From Bufo bufo (taxonomy: Eukaryota > Chordata > Amphibia > Anura > Bufonidae), in contig NC_053392.1 of the NCBI RefSeq assembly GCF_905171765.1, positions 408,710,366-408,774,365 on the forward strand: 64,000 bases of DNA. Reading direction: 5' to 3'. Below, in pieces: positions 1 to 10,999 of the stretch; position 1 is the stretch's first letter, and every line of letters begins with the position of its first letter. A model generated the notes under the pieces. That model had not been told where the DNA came from, did not search any database, and worked only from the letters and a program-made list of their open reading frames with translations. The position numbers were made by a program, and so were the translations under genes.

Positions 1-374
1 ATGAAAACAAAGGTCACTGTAAAACGGACTCAGAGGAGGCAAAGGGAGAAGCCAAGGCAGATCAGGCAGCAACAATGGCTGCCAAATTTCCTAGGTAGTC
101 CCCTGCCTTAGGGGACACAGCTCAGGTCCCTGAAATAACTCCTCCTGTCTGCCTGGAAGTTCATAAGACCTTACAGAACCAGGCGGGGAAGGAGGAAAGG
201 GACTAGTGGATGTTAAAAGGGGGGACTGCAAATGAGGGAGGCCTAATACAGTTCCAAGGGAAACTCTGCCTTCCCAGGTCCCTCTAATCCACGATGGCAC
301 AGGCAACCCATGGGGTGACACACCAGTCATAAAACTGGTTTGTGTGACATAGCACATGGTACGCCCCAGGGTTC
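1..374. other. Unassigned flank
   Basis: I recognise no gene or repeat here. The short open frames lack recognisable motifs. The sequence changes to piggyBac-internal sequence at about 375. This stretch is therefore either flanking DNA, an unknown insertion, or piggyBac sequence too divergent to recognise. Confidence 0.3.
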
Positions 375-1173
375 AGCACTGTAGCAGCCAAAAACCATAT
401 GGCGCTCCTTTCCTTGTGCGCCCTGTCGTTTGGCCATACAGCATTTTACGACCACATATGGGGTGTTTCTGAAAACTACAGAATCAGGGCAATAAATATA
501 GAGTTTTGTTTGACTGTTAACCCTTGCTTTGTTAACGGAAAAAATGGATTAAAATGGAAAATTTGGCAAAAATTGCTGTTTTGGTACTTTTTTTTTTTTT
601 GGACTGTGTTCATTAGAGGGGTTAGGTCATGTGTTATTTTTATAGAGCAGATTCTTATGAACACGGCAATACCTAATATGTCAGCTATTTTTTTGTCACC
701 TTACATAACAAAAAGTATTACACACAAGCGATCAAAAAGTCATATGCACCCCAAAATATTGCCAATAAAACCGTCCTTTCATCCCGCAAAAAATTAGCCT
801 CTACCTAAGACAATCGATAAAAAAATAAAATAAAAATGACTCTCAGACTATGGAGATACTAAAATGTTTTTTTTTTTGTTTAAAAAAGGATATTATATTG
901 TAAAATCTAAATAAATTTAAAAAAGTAGACATATTAGGTATTACCGCATCCGTAAGAATCTGCTCTATAAAAATAACACATGACCTAACCCCTCAGATGA
1001 ACACAGTAAAAAAAAAAACACCCCGAAATTTTTTTTGCACCTTTTTTATTTTCTTTTTTTTGACTGTGTTCATATGAGGGGTTAGGTCATGAGAGCCATA
1101 TTTTTATTTTATTTTTTTCTGGGTGATTGTCTGTGGCCAAATAGAATTAAAATTGGGGAAGGGGATTATAAAT

Positions 1174-2745
1174 TTAGTACTCCCTGGAAGTGTGGTACTC
1201 CCTGAAGCAACTGTCAATGCAGAGGCCCGGATGATCGGGGCACGTGTCACACTGAGTGGTGGTGTCCTTCCGTTTCCCCCTCCTGTGACACACTCTGCAC
1301 TTTTTTGGGCACCTCCAGTTCCCGAGGTACTCCGGCCTGCTCTTTCTCGGTCAGAAAAGTTCCTTGAGGACTGCCTCATAGAACTGCACAAATTTCCCTG
1401 TGTTACCAGCGCTCCTGGACAGCACAAAAGAGTTGTACAAGGCAACTTGTACCAAGTAGACGGGCAACTTTTTTGTACCATGCCCGGGTTTTGCGCATGG
1501 CATTATATGGCTTGAGTACTTGATCAGAGAGATCAACTCCTCCCATATATCGATTGTAGTCCACGATACAATCGGGCTTGAGGACCGTTGCCGCGGTACC
1601 TTGCACAGGTACAGGGGTGATGCCGTTACCGTGAATTGTGGACAGTACAAGGAAATCCCTCTTGTCCTTATATATGACCAGCAACAGGTTTCCACTGGTA
1701 AGAGCACGGGTCTCACCCCTGGGGATAGGTACCTGGAGGGGGTGGGTAGGGAGGCCGCGTTGATTTTTCCGCACGGTCCCACAAGCGGACGTGGATCTGG
1801 CGGCGAGGGACTGGAACAAGGAGATACTAGTATAAAAGTTATCCACGTACAGGTGGTAACCCTTATCTAGCAGTGGGTGCATAAGGTCCCACACAAGTTT
1901 CCCGCTAACACCCAGAGTGGGGGGACATTCTGGGGGTTCAATATGGGAATATCGCCCCTCTTACACATGAAACTTGTAAGTGTACCCTGAGGTACTCTCA
2001 CAAAGTTTGTACAGCTTCATGCCATACCTCACCCGCTTAGAGGGAACATACTGGCGGAAAATGAGTCTCCCCTTGAAAGCAATAAGAGACTCAACAGCGA
2101 CCTCCCTTCCAGGTACATAGGCCTCCAAAAATTTGGCCCCGAATTGATCGATGACCGGCCTGATTTTGTACCGGCGGTCATAGGCAGGATCACCTGGGAA
2201 GGGGGGGGGGACATGCTGCATTATCTACATAATGCAGGCATTTCCGAATGGCCTCAAAACGGGAATGTGTCTTGGCCATACAGTAGAGTGAGGTCTGGTA
2301 GAGGACGTCCCCACTCCAGTACTGCCTGACACTGTTTTTTTTTACTAGGCCCATGTGCAGCATGAGGCTCGAAAATGTCCTCATCTCGGCTGCACTGACC
2401 GGAGTCAAGCCACCGGACCTCGCCAAAAAGGAGCCCGGGTGTTGAGCAATGAACTGTTGGGCGAACAAGTTCGTTTGCTCCACCATCAGAATCACAAAGT
2501 CACAGAAAAAAAAAAGAAAAAAGTCATATTCAGTGAAGCCCACTGTGGGAATCTGGATTCCTGGTTAGCCAACAAAGTCAGGAATCACAGGCTCAAAATC
2601 CTCTGGGGCACACCAGACAAGTTCCCCGGTAGGGGGCTCAGGTGGATTTATCTGGTGGGCCGGAAAACTGGTACGAGCCCCAGGGCGGCTCATACTAGTG
2701 TGGGCCACAGGGTCACTGGCATGGGGGTCACCTTCCTCCGCCTGG
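1174..2745 (-). pseudogene. piggyBac-like transposase, frameshifted
   Basis: The product would be a cut-and-paste transposase acting in the nucleus on TTAA sites. Fragments in three minus-strand frames line up with the 390-residue frame of the second copy (13024-14196). The N-terminal piece (2565-2745) contains EPVIPDFVG. The central piece (2190-2543) starts its core near VEQTNLFAQQF. The catalytic core (1403-1894) holds VDNFYTS and YNRYMGGVDLSDQ, which carry the second and third catalytic aspartates of the family. A further frame near 1175-1290 encodes a cysteine-rich tail with CRVC and CDTC, as expected at piggyBac C-termini, and stops at 1174-1176. The first aspartate segment is disturbed: near 2060-2110 the frame reads VESLIAF where the sister copy has VDESLVLF. 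Frameshifts near 1480, 1900 and 2190 make it non-functional. Confidence 0.75.
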
Positions 2746-3380
2746 AGGAAGTACATGGAGTACTGTGTACAGTTCTGGGCTCCTGTAAGCAAGGCAGACA
2801 TAGCAGAGCTGGAAAGGGTCCAGAGGAGGGCAACTAAAGAAATAACTGGAATGGGGCAACTACAGTACCCTGAAAAATTATCAAAATTAGGGTTATTCAC
2901 TTTAGAAAAAAAGACTACTAAGGGGAGATCTAATTAATATGTATAAATATATCAGAGGTCAGTACAGAGATCTATCCCATCATCTATTTATCCCCAGGAC
3001 TGTGACTGTGACGAGGGGACATCCTCTGCGTCTGGAGGAAAGAAGGTTTGTACACAAACATAGAAGAGGATTCTTTATGGTAAGAGCAGTGAGACTATGG
3101 AACTCTCTGCCTGAGGAGGTGGTGATGGTGAGTACAATAAAGGAATTCAAGCGAGGCCTGGATGTATTTCTGGAGCGTAATAATATTACAGGCTAAAGCT
3201 ACTAGAGATGGGTCATTGATCCAGGGAGTTATTCTGATTGCCTGATTGGAGTCGGGAAGTAATTTTTTATTCCCCGAAAGTGGGGAAAATTGGCTTCTAC
3301 CTCACAGTTGCAGGATAACAGGCCGAACTGGATGGACAAATGTCTTTTTTCAGCCTTATGTACTATGTTACTATGTTACC
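2746..3380 (+). mobile_element. CR1/L2-type LINE, 3'-end fragment
   Basis: The fragment encodes the C-terminal tail of a non-LTR reverse transcriptase plus its 3' UTR. Two adjacent frames (2698-2937 and 2939-3196) contain LERVQRRATK, LGLFTLEK, YKYIRGQY, AVRLWNSLPEEVV and FKRGLDVFLE. This is the usual tail after the RT domain in CR1/L2 clades. A frameshift lies near 2910. The UTR ends in TACTATGTTACTATGTTAC, a short tandem repeat typical of these LINEs. The 5' end is truncated inside the piggyBac N-terminal coding region at about 2745, as expected of target-primed reverse transcription. I see no clear target duplication. Confidence 0.75.
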
Positions 3381-3570
3381 TGCGGTTTGTCACAGGACCC
3401 CCCTCGGCATTGTCACAGAGTGCCTGCTGAATGATTTCAGCAGGCACTCTGTTCCGATCACTACCCGCCGCGCATCGGTGATCGGAAATACACAGGGCGC
3501 ATCTGTAAGCCCTGTGTCCTTAAGGACTCGGACTTCAGGGCATAAAGGTACGCCCTGTGTCCGTAAGAGG

Positions 3571-3950
3571 TTAAAGCTTGATTTAAACTGCCATATGTGC
3601 AAAATTTCTAAAAAATGTCTGGTCATTAGGACCTTTTCAGAAGTGTTCAATATGGGGGTAACAGCTTTTATTAGTAAAATTGACTCCAACATAACTTGCC
3701 TGGGACGTCCATTTGACTCTCTAATCACAACATTATAATTGTGACAATTAATAGGCCGAATCGACTTTTCTTTCTTTAAATTATGCCAGAAAACTGGTCT
3801 ACTGCATTGATAAATCTCTCCAGAGACTTCTCATTATGTTTGTAGAGCAAACGATGTAGAGATCATGACAGATAAAAGCAGCGTTGAAATGGGGTAACTT
3901 TGGCTGAGCAGAAGAAATGATTTTGCAGGTTCACAATTTACATGTGGGGG
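3571..3950. other. Flank without recognisable features
   Basis: AT-rich sequence after the right TTAA of piggyBac copy 1. I see no gene, repeat or strong palindrome. Confidence 0.3.
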
Positions 3951-3954
3951 ATTC

Positions 3955-4130
3955 AATCAGCACAACCCTATATGCAGGTGCACATCGCTATGGCGAAATA
4001 CATATATAAAGAAAAAGACACAAATGCAATAGCACTCTGCAACCAGCATTCTGTCCTGCCTCTATGCTGGATGAGGCATTGGTGTACATTTTGGCCAAAG
4101 CGTAATAAGCCACTCACCACGTCAACATAC
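3955..4130 (-). repeat. SINE-like repeat, second copy
   Basis: About 110 bases here are the reverse complement of 63,530-63,650. Shared blocks include CCAAAATGTACACCAATG, GCCTCATCCAGCAT/ATGCTGGATGAGGC and GGCAGGACAGAATGCTGG-like sequence. The copy at 63,337-63,654 has a 14-base target duplication, so this is probably an older copy of the same retroposed family. Boundaries are approximate and I cannot name the family. Confidence 0.5.
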
Positions 4131-4640
4131 ATGGAAAAAGTATATGGGGGAATTTATCAAGTACTGCACTCCAGCATAAAGTAACAAAATGGGGCTTTTG
4201 TTTGCATTTTTTCCACTTTTTGCATTCTCACACCACACCTGCTTTGAAATCTGGGTGGAAAATTTGTGTGGTCATCTAAAGTAATGATTTTTTACTTCAG
4301 ATTTATCACTGGGACTTTTTAAAACATATAAAAAAAGAAATCCCAATGTCCCTCCAGTAGAGCTGGTATAGCAGGTATAGTATTTGTACACAAAAGTGTT
4401 AGGGTTAAAGATGTGCCAAGTTTAGCAAACAATGTGGGAAGCTTGATAAATTTGGCACAAAGTACGTTCATAATAAATTCCCCTCCCCCATATTCATTTT
4501 CATTTGCATGGTTACTTTTGCTGTTATCATCCAAGTAAAATAAAGTAAAAGTAATAAACCTTAGAAGCAAGAGTTCGGAGACAATATAGATGTTGCTGAT
4601 GGCCTGATGTTCATTCTCATCAGGACGATCCGAAGGATCG
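4131..4640. other. AT-rich stretch, nothing recognised
   Basis: No coding motif, strong repeat or inverted repeat was found. Short open frames here look like chance. Confidence 0.3.
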
Positions 4641-5030
4641 GAGTGGGGTTCCTTGGGCCCACCAGATTAAATTTTCTCAGGGACCAACTCCCATATCAAA
4701 AATGTCTAGGTTTTGATTCAAATAAATAGACCCTAGTGGCAAGTTATGGGCCTAAAAGGCAGCTACAAATGTCTTTTTTCTCCTGGACCCTTGGTGCCCA
4801 CTGTGGTATAAAAGTATGGACCCACTGGAGTACTGGTACTCTGATGGACCAGTCCGACACTGGATATGAGATAGATATATGTTACTTGGGCCCACCAGTG
4901 GAAATTGTTTTCGGGGCCCAACCTCTATATCATCAATAAAGTCTAACAGGTCTTGATTGAAAGAAACAGAGCCTGGGCCCAATGGAGGAACCTGTGGTAC
5001 TCTGATGGGCCAGTCCAACACTGGTGATTT
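4640..5030. repeat. Two diverged copies of a 150-200 bp repeat
   Basis: Two direct copies share TTGGGCCCACCAG, then an internal block about AAATAAATAGACCC/GAAACAGAGCC, then GGTACTCTGATGG and CCAGTCCGACACTGG (4840-4865) or CCAGTCCAACACTGG (5003-5024). The copies are clearly diverged, so the duplication is old. It resembles a dispersed repeat that I cannot name. Confidence 0.45.
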
Positions 5031-5318
5031 TCAATAACAAATCTCATCCATTCCAGGAGAGGAGACTAAACATAAATGAAATCAAGCAAAGTGAAGGTTG
5101 TAGTGTGAATCATTTTTAAAGTGAAATATATGACAATAATTGGGGAGGAGATATTTCATAATATTCTGTTGTAATCGTTATCTCGAAACCTATTAATTTA
5201 TCCTGGCAACTGAGAAAAAGAATCACCCAAGTATGAACATAGAGTGTGAGAACTGTGATCTTTTGGCAAAATACCAAGATATATACACAGAGCTACAACG
5301 GAACCAAACTTCTTTTAA

Positions 5319-6059
5319 GGCCCCTTTCACACGGGCGACTTTTCCGCGCGGGTGCAATGCGTGAGGTGAACGCATTGCATCCGCACTGAATCCTGACCCA
5401 TTCATTTCTATGGGGCTGTGCACATGAGCGGTGATTTTCACGCATCACTTATGCGTTGCGTGAAAATCGCAGCATGCTCTATATTGAGCGTTTATCACGC
5501 AACGCAGGCCCCATAGAAGTGAATGGGGCTGCGTGAAAATCGCAAGCATCCGCAAGCAAGTGCGGATGCGGTGCGATTTTCGCGCACGGTTGCTAGGAGA
5601 CGATCGGGATGGAGACCCAATCATTATTATTTTTTTTCCATGGTAATGGATCATGTGATGGACCATGTGATGACCGGAGTGACGTCATCACAGGTCCTTT
5701 TCCTGCACACAGCAAAAAAGAAGACAGAAGAGATGCCGGCTGCGCGAGCAAGTGGATTAAGGTGAGTTAAATAATTTTTATTTTTTTTTAACCCCTCCAG
5801 CTCTATTGTACTATGCATTCTGTATTAAGAATGCTATTATTTTCCCTTATAACCATGTTATAAGGGAAAATAATAAAATCTACCCAGCACCTAACCCAAA
5901 CCCGAACTTCTGTGAAGAAGTTCGGGTTTGGGTACCAAACATGCCGATTTTTCTCACGCGAGTGCAAAACGCATTACAATGTTTTGCACTCGCGCATTTT
6001 CCCGCAACGCACCCACCTCTTATCCGGGCAAAAAACATGACGGCCGTGTGAAAGAGGCC
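5319..6059. mobile_element. Inverted-repeat MITE with TAA duplication (PIF/Harbinger-like)
   Basis: The ends are GGCCCCTTTCACACGGGCG on the left and the reverse complement of GGCCTCTTTCACACGGCCG on the right, flanked by TAA (5316-5318 and 6060-6062). A 3-base TWA duplication fits the PIF/Harbinger superfamily. The interior contains several nested hairpins, for example around 5890-5935 and 5955-5995. It also contains the CRE-like TGACGTCA at about 5681 and a strong 5' splice-site-like AAGGTGAGT at about 5759-5767. There is no transposase, so it is non-autonomous. Confidence 0.6.
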
Positions 6060-6062
6060 TAA

Positions 6063-6448
6063 CAGTAACCAGAACAGCTGGAGTGACATCTGCTACCTTC
6101 ATTAAAATGTAAAAGTTTTTTTATTGAAAGGTGGTCAACATGTTTTTCCACCTATAGGGTATGTACTTATTTACCGAGACTAGCATATCTTTAGTGGAAG
6201 AGGTAGCTACAATGACCTGCGGCATAATTTATTTAAAGGGGCACACATTTTAATAAATTTGTTGCATTTTAACCTCCCAAAGAAGTAGGAAATCAAATCA
6301 GGTATATATTGCTGCCAGAAATATGTGTCATTTTCACTTATTTGATAAATTTGACCTAACCTACATACTTTTGATGACCTAGCCCACTTTTCTCATCACT
6401 TTTCTCAAATTTGACAAGTCACTATTTATTCTGTGTGAAAAACCTGGA
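6063..6448. other. AT-rich spacer
   Basis: Nothing recognised between two MITEs. It has low GC and no coherent reading frame. Confidence 0.3.
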
Positions 6449-6451
6449 ATA

Positions 6452-6889
6452 GGCCTCATGCACACGACCGTTGTGTGCATCCGCATCCGTTCCATCATTT
6501 TTCACAGTTTAGTGGAGGTCCCATTCATTTCTATGGAGCTGTGAAAAAAAACTGATAGTCCGCCGTTTTTTCTCCGCGTCCGTGATCCGTGATTCCAGTC
6601 CGTCAAAAAAATATAACCTGTCCTATTCTTGTCAGTGGAAAACGGAGGACGGAGGTAAAAAAAAATGGATGCACAACTGGTATGTCATCCGTGTCCGCGT
6701 CCGTTTCCGTTTTTTTCTACAAGACCTTGGTGCAATAAAATGACACTTTTCATTAACCTTCCTTTTTTTCCCCCCTGTCAGACAAAAAAAAAGGGAAGAC
6801 ACAAGGAAACACAACTGAAGCTAAATCAGACACGGACCACTGAAGCCAAATCACTGACAGTGCAAAAACACTGTCGTGTGCATGAGGCC
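6452..6889. mobile_element. MITE with GGCCTCATGCACACGAC ends
   Basis: The terminal inverted repeats are GGCCTCATGCACACGACCG on the left and CTGTCGTGTGCATGAGGCC on the right. The same end sequence recurs at 33257-33682 and 40023-40450, which defines a family. The flanking bases are ATA and TTA, so the target duplication is not exact in this copy. There is no coding capacity. Confidence 0.55.
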
Positions 6890-7036
6890 TTAATCTGGAT
6901 AGTTAATATTGGTCAGTATCTTTGTTTCATTCAACATGATTATATTGCCTACTGGGACAAAAAAAGAAATAAATCATAGAAATATGTACAATGCATATGG
7001 AATGTATTCAGTTGCTTTCACTTTTTCACATTTTGC

Positions 7037-8190
7037 ACAGATGTGTTTTGATCAAAATATATTTTGTCTTAGATTTTATCATATCAGAGTGAGGGCTTAG
7101 TCCATATATAATGTTTGCAACTATTGTATGAGTGCATTGTTTTCCGTGATTTTTCTTTTATAAATGTAGCCATGCACATCTGCATATTTAATTATTATAT
7201 CATGCAGGATGTTTCGTGTCTTTTTCCCGTGATTTTTGTAGTTTATGTTCTTGAAGGAGTGGTACCTTCATGTGTGAACGTGCTCCTATTTTATCCTGGG
7301 AGTAGCATTCTATTTCACTTTTTGCCCTGCCTATCCCATGCTCCTGATGAAGGGAACTCTTGTCCTGAAACACGTTGAGCCGGATTTGTTTGCAAAATAA
7401 AGAAAGTGAACAGAAGCCCTGATTAATTGGCTGCCTTCATCATTTCATACATTCTACAGGCGATCCAGGCTGGGGGGTATAAGGTTTACTGGTGTCATGA
7501 GTTTATCCAGTTAAACCACCCCCCCGTGAAGTGAGTACAAGCTCATAGATCATAAATTATATATTTTATATATTGATTTTAAGCATTAATTTATGTAAGA
7601 TGTTTTGATATCTTAACTATTTCAGATAACAGCCCCACTTGTGATACACAAGCATCTCTACAGGCTCACCGTCTAGGCACAAATACGATTTTATTACTCC
7701 CACAAGGTGTTTCTATAGCTTGGGGCACATACTCCTGACCCCTAACTATAATCTAATTACTTGTAGTGAACTGGCGCTATATCTGGGTTTTTGTAGCAGG
7801 TTTTACCTAGTGGGGGCCACCTAGAGCCCACTACTTCCAGACGTCCTGTCTCCCTTCTATTGATATCCCATAGGCAACCTTAATTAGGTGGTACATATAG
7901 CTGTGTGTGCTCCTCCTCTCATTGGTTGCTTGATGCAGACAGAGTTAATTAGGAGCAGCACACTATATGTGCAGGGTCTGCTCTCCAAAATGTAGATGCC
8001 CAACGGCATAGGTAAGTGTAGAGTAGGACCTCACTGAGACCCTCTTGGTGCTGGTAGGCAGACACAGATGTGTTTTGATCAAAATATATTGGCTGAGAGT
8101 CTTAGATATTATCATATCAGAGTGAGAGCTTAGCTTATAATGTTTGCATCTATTGTATGAGTGCATTATTTTTTAGATTTTTCTTTTATG
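7037..8190 (+). repeat. Segment bounded by a 130-bp direct repeat; possible Penelope-like terminal repeat unit
   Basis: Bases 7037-7170 and 8065-8185 are diverged direct copies, both with CAGATGTGTTTTGATCAAAA and TATCATATCAGAGTGAG. They lie about 1,028 bases apart. Between them is a hammerhead-like motif (7340-7380). Penelope-like elements carry direct terminal repeats with hammerhead motifs, so a decayed solo or truncated element is plausible. No reverse transcriptase remains. The second copy is cut at about 8190 by Tc1-like sequence. Confidence 0.4.
7340..7380 (+). ncRNA. Hammerhead-ribozyme-like motif
   Basis: All conserved parts of a type I hammerhead core occur in order. Stem I is GCTC (7340-7343) pairing with GAGC (7377-7380). 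The box CTGATGA is at 7344-7350. Stem II is AGGG...TCCT (7351-7366, including one G-U pair). GAAA is at 7367-7370. CACGTT (7371-7376) gives a GUU cleavage triplet before GAGC. Stem III is minimal, as in the short hammerheads of Penelope-like retroelements, which are thought to work as dimers. Activity is not shown by sequence alone. Confidence 0.55.
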
Positions 8191-8204
8191 TTGTGGGTTT
8201 GTGC

Positions 8205-8880
8205 CAAAATAAAAAATAACATTTTCCCCATAATTCTGCACTCAATATGCCATAATGACAAAGTGAAAACAGAATTTTCGAAATCTTTGCTAATTTACTG
8301 AAAACAGAAAAGTTAAATATTGCATTGACATAAGTATTCAAAAGCTTTAAACAGTACTTGGTTGAAGTACCTTTGGCAGCCATTACAGCCTCTAGTCAGC
8401 TTTAGGTATGAAGCTACAAGGTTTTCACACCTGGAATTGAGGATTTTCTGCCATTCTTTTCTGCAGATCCTCTCAAGCTCTGTCAGGTTGGATGGGGACT
8501 GTCAGCGGACAGCCATTTTCATGTCTCTCCAGAGTTATTTGGCTGGGTTCAAGTCAGAGCTCTGGCTGGGCCACTCATGGACATTCACAGAGTTATCCCT
8601 AATCACTCCTGTGTTGTCTTGGTTGTGTCCTTAGGTTCATTGTCTTGTTGGAAGGTGAACCTTCGAAGGTAAATTTCCAGCCCAGTGTGAGGTCCGGACA
8701 CTCTGATCAGGTTTTCATTAAGAATATCTCTGTACTTTGCTCCATTAAGCTTTCCCTCAACCTTGACCAGTCTCCCTTTCCCAACCACTGAAAAACACTC
8801 CTAAACTTTTTTAAACGTTTTCCAGGCAGTATATATTAGTATCACCATGTTGCACTGTATCCAGCTTGCCTTCTACACAT
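8205..8880 (-). pseudogene. Tc1/mariner transposase relic
   Basis: The minus strand encodes the C-terminal half of a Tc1-type DDE transposase. The frame 8603-8788 contains RLVKVEGKLNGAKYRDIL and RRFTFQQDNEPK; the D of QQDN is the second catalytic aspartate. Lower coordinates continue in broken frames with VHEWPSQSSDLNP and LWRDM, which belong to the D34E region. The glutamate of the usual NPIEH motif is not preserved. The last part near 8215-8290 (ATAATGACAAAGTGAAAACAG) resembles a Tc1 end. The N-terminal half is missing or unrecognisable beyond about 8,880. Confidence 0.7.
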
Positions 8881-9640
8881 ACATGACAATAGTTTTGCAT
8901 ACTTGAGAGTCCGATGTGTTTGCTGCTGCTTCTATTGTTTGGAGCAGGAGGGGTGCTTCTGGTCAGGATGTACACATCAAGTGAAGAATCTGTCTCCCTT
9001 TTTGTGTATGTTTGGTCTGATTAGATGGCTGCCTGCCATTTAGTCTCACAAAGACGCAGAATAATTATTGAATGTTAAAAGTGAACCAACAAAAGTGAGA
9101 ATTCTCAAAGGAATGTTTTGAGAAAACCTTCCCCTCACAAAACCAGTGGACTAATAAATATGGTTCCTCTGTATTCTTTTATAGCTCCTTATAGCCAGAT
9201 GACACAATATGTATGTGTCATTTTGGCTAATAGGATGGTAGACCAGTCCACAAAGTATGTTTCCATTAGCCCCTTATTATAATAAACATGTAATTCATGT
9301 AATGCCTTGTGTTAGGGCACTATTCTGCACATGCTCATTATGGGGATCACACAGGCACCTCTTCTTATCAACAGTAGGACCCTATGTGTGATGGCTAGCC
9401 AGGCAACAACTGTAATGAACAGAATCAGAAAAATAGTGAGTCCCTGAGAAGTGGTCAATAGCAACTGTGGCATCTAAGGTGTTTGAAAGAGAGAGGAGGT
9501 TCTCCTTGTCACTCCACTGCCATCCCATGGCAGGATCATGGGGCAGCAAAGAGTTTCCATTGCAGCCGGGGGCCTAACAAAGACCAACGGAGACTCAAGC
9601 AAAACTGACTTCACATTTTTCCCTCATAATAAATTCCCCC
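8881..9640. other. No recognised feature
   Basis: Moderately AT-rich sequence next to the Tc1 relic. Some of it could be very old Tc1 sequence, but no motif supports that. I see no repeat or coding signal. Confidence 0.3.
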
Positions 9641-9643
9641 CAA

Positions 9644-9995
9644 AGAGAATCTGTCATCCCTGTGGGGAATATTATCTATAGTAATACATGTGTAGTACTG
9701 CAGATAAGAAGTCCAGATCACTATTTTTTACTTTCCTACTGCCCCCTGTTCCCTCACTGTCTGCTCTCAAAGCTGCACTAAAATACACAGTCTGGACTGC
9801 TGTGCTATTATAATGAGCGCATGCACAACAGTCTTGACAATCTATTTTAACACAACTCTATGTGCTAAAACGCTTTTACTTTGTGCCTGAGAATGGGGCA
9901 CAAAATAAAAAAAAAAGTGATCTGGACTCCTTATCTGCAGTATCACTGATGTAGTAATGTAGATAATGGTCCAAAATTGGGATGACAGATTCGCT
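9644..9995. mobile_element. TTAA-type MITE (352 bp)
   Basis: The ends are AGAGAATCTGTCATCCC on the left and GGGATGACAGATTCGCT on the right. Longer subterminal inverted repeats also match: CAGATAAGAAGTCCAGATCA against TGATCTGGACTCCTTATCTG. TTAA follows the right end (9996-9999). The left flank reads CCAA, so that copy of the target has probably mutated. It fits a piggyBac-derived non-autonomous element. Confidence 0.6.
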
Positions 9996-10046
9996 TTAAG
10001 ACAATCCTGTGTACAACTATTAGTGACTGACAGCTGTCTCCAGAAA

Positions 10047-10174
10047 ATCGTGGTCAAAAGTTTTGAAAGTGACACAAATTTTAGTTTTCACAATGTTTGC
10101 TACTTCAGTGTTTTTGGATCTTTTTGTCAGATGTTCCTATGGCATACTGAAGTACAATTATAAGAATAAGTTTT
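10047..10174. mobile_element. Tc1-like transposon, left terminal piece
   Basis: TCGTGGTCAAAAGTTTTGAA and GTGACACAAATTTTAGTTTTC resemble the terminal repeat of a Tc1-like family widespread in fish and frogs. The piece stops at the TTAA used by piggyBac copy 2. Matching internal sequence resumes at about 29,455, so the pieces appear to be parts of one element separated by later insertions. The family match is from memory, not a search. Confidence 0.55.
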
Positions 10175-10268
10175 TTAACCCCTTAAGGACTCAGCCCTAT
10201 TTCACCTTAAGGACCAGGCCATTTATTGCAAATCTGACCAGTGTTACTTTAAGTGCTGATAACTTTAA

Positions 10269-10598
10269 AGGGTTTCTACCACTTCGTTTTCACATAATTA
10301 GCTTTCACTGCGCATGCGCCGAATACATACGCTCACAGGGAGGATCGCATTCCGGAGGAGATGGGCGGGCTGGAGGGACGCGCTGGGCGGTGGCATTTTG
10401 TGAAGGTAGACCGAGCCTCTAGGTGCTAATGACGCCCCCATAGCACCTAGAGGCTCATTAGCATATCAATATAAGTTCTTTTTTTAGCGAAACGGCTGCC
10501 CCAAAAGCTATTATATTAGGATGGTTTGGTAGAGCAGACACTAGCGGATTGCTAGTGTCTGAAAGCTAATTATGTGAAAGCGAAGTGGTAGAAACCCT
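10269..10598. mobile_element. TTAA MITE nested in piggyBac copy 2 (330 bp)
   Basis: The terminal repeats are 39 bases with one mismatch, beginning AGGGTTTCTACCACTTCG. TTAA flanks both sides (10265-10268 and 10599-10602). The sequence outside closes up to match the related interior near 14,925 (ACTTTAAAACGC versus TGCTTTTAC region). It contains a second internal inverted repeat, CCTCTAGGTGCTA against TAGCACCTAGAGG, and GCGCATGCGC at about 10,311. Confidence 0.75.
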
Positions 10599-10999
10599 TT
10601 AAAACGCTTTTACTTACCCAGGCCGTTCTGAGATTGTTTTTTCGTCACATATTGAACTTCATGACACTGCTAAAATTGGGTCAAAAAAGTTAATTTTAAT
10701 AATACCAAATTTACCAAAAATTTAGAAAAATTAGCAAATTTCAAACTTTCAGTTTCTCTACTTCTGTAATACATAGTAATACCCCCAAAAATTGTGATGA
10801 CTTTACATTCCCCATATGTCTACCTCATGTTTGTATCATTTTGGGAATCATATTTTATTTTTTGGGGATGTTACATAGCTTAGAAATTTTTCCGAAATTT
10901 TGAAATTTTTCCCAAATTTTCCAAATCCCACTTTTTATGGACCAGTTCAGGTCTGAAGTCACTTTGTGAGGTTTACGTAATAGAAACCATCCAAAAATG

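Larger units (their letters stand above)
375..3570 (-). mobile_element. Damaged piggyBac-like DNA transposon, copy 1
   Basis: This is the remnant of a piggyBac-superfamily element whose transposase reads on the minus strand. Its internal sequence near 395-560 matches the piggyBac copy at 12,500-12,660. Its right end (about 3380-3570) matches 14,663-14,833 and finishes in GTCCGTAAGAGG followed by TTAA at 3571-3574, the target of this superfamily. The left terminal region found in the other copy is absent from the window. A LINE fragment (2746-3380) replaces the region upstream of the transposase start. Confidence 0.7.
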
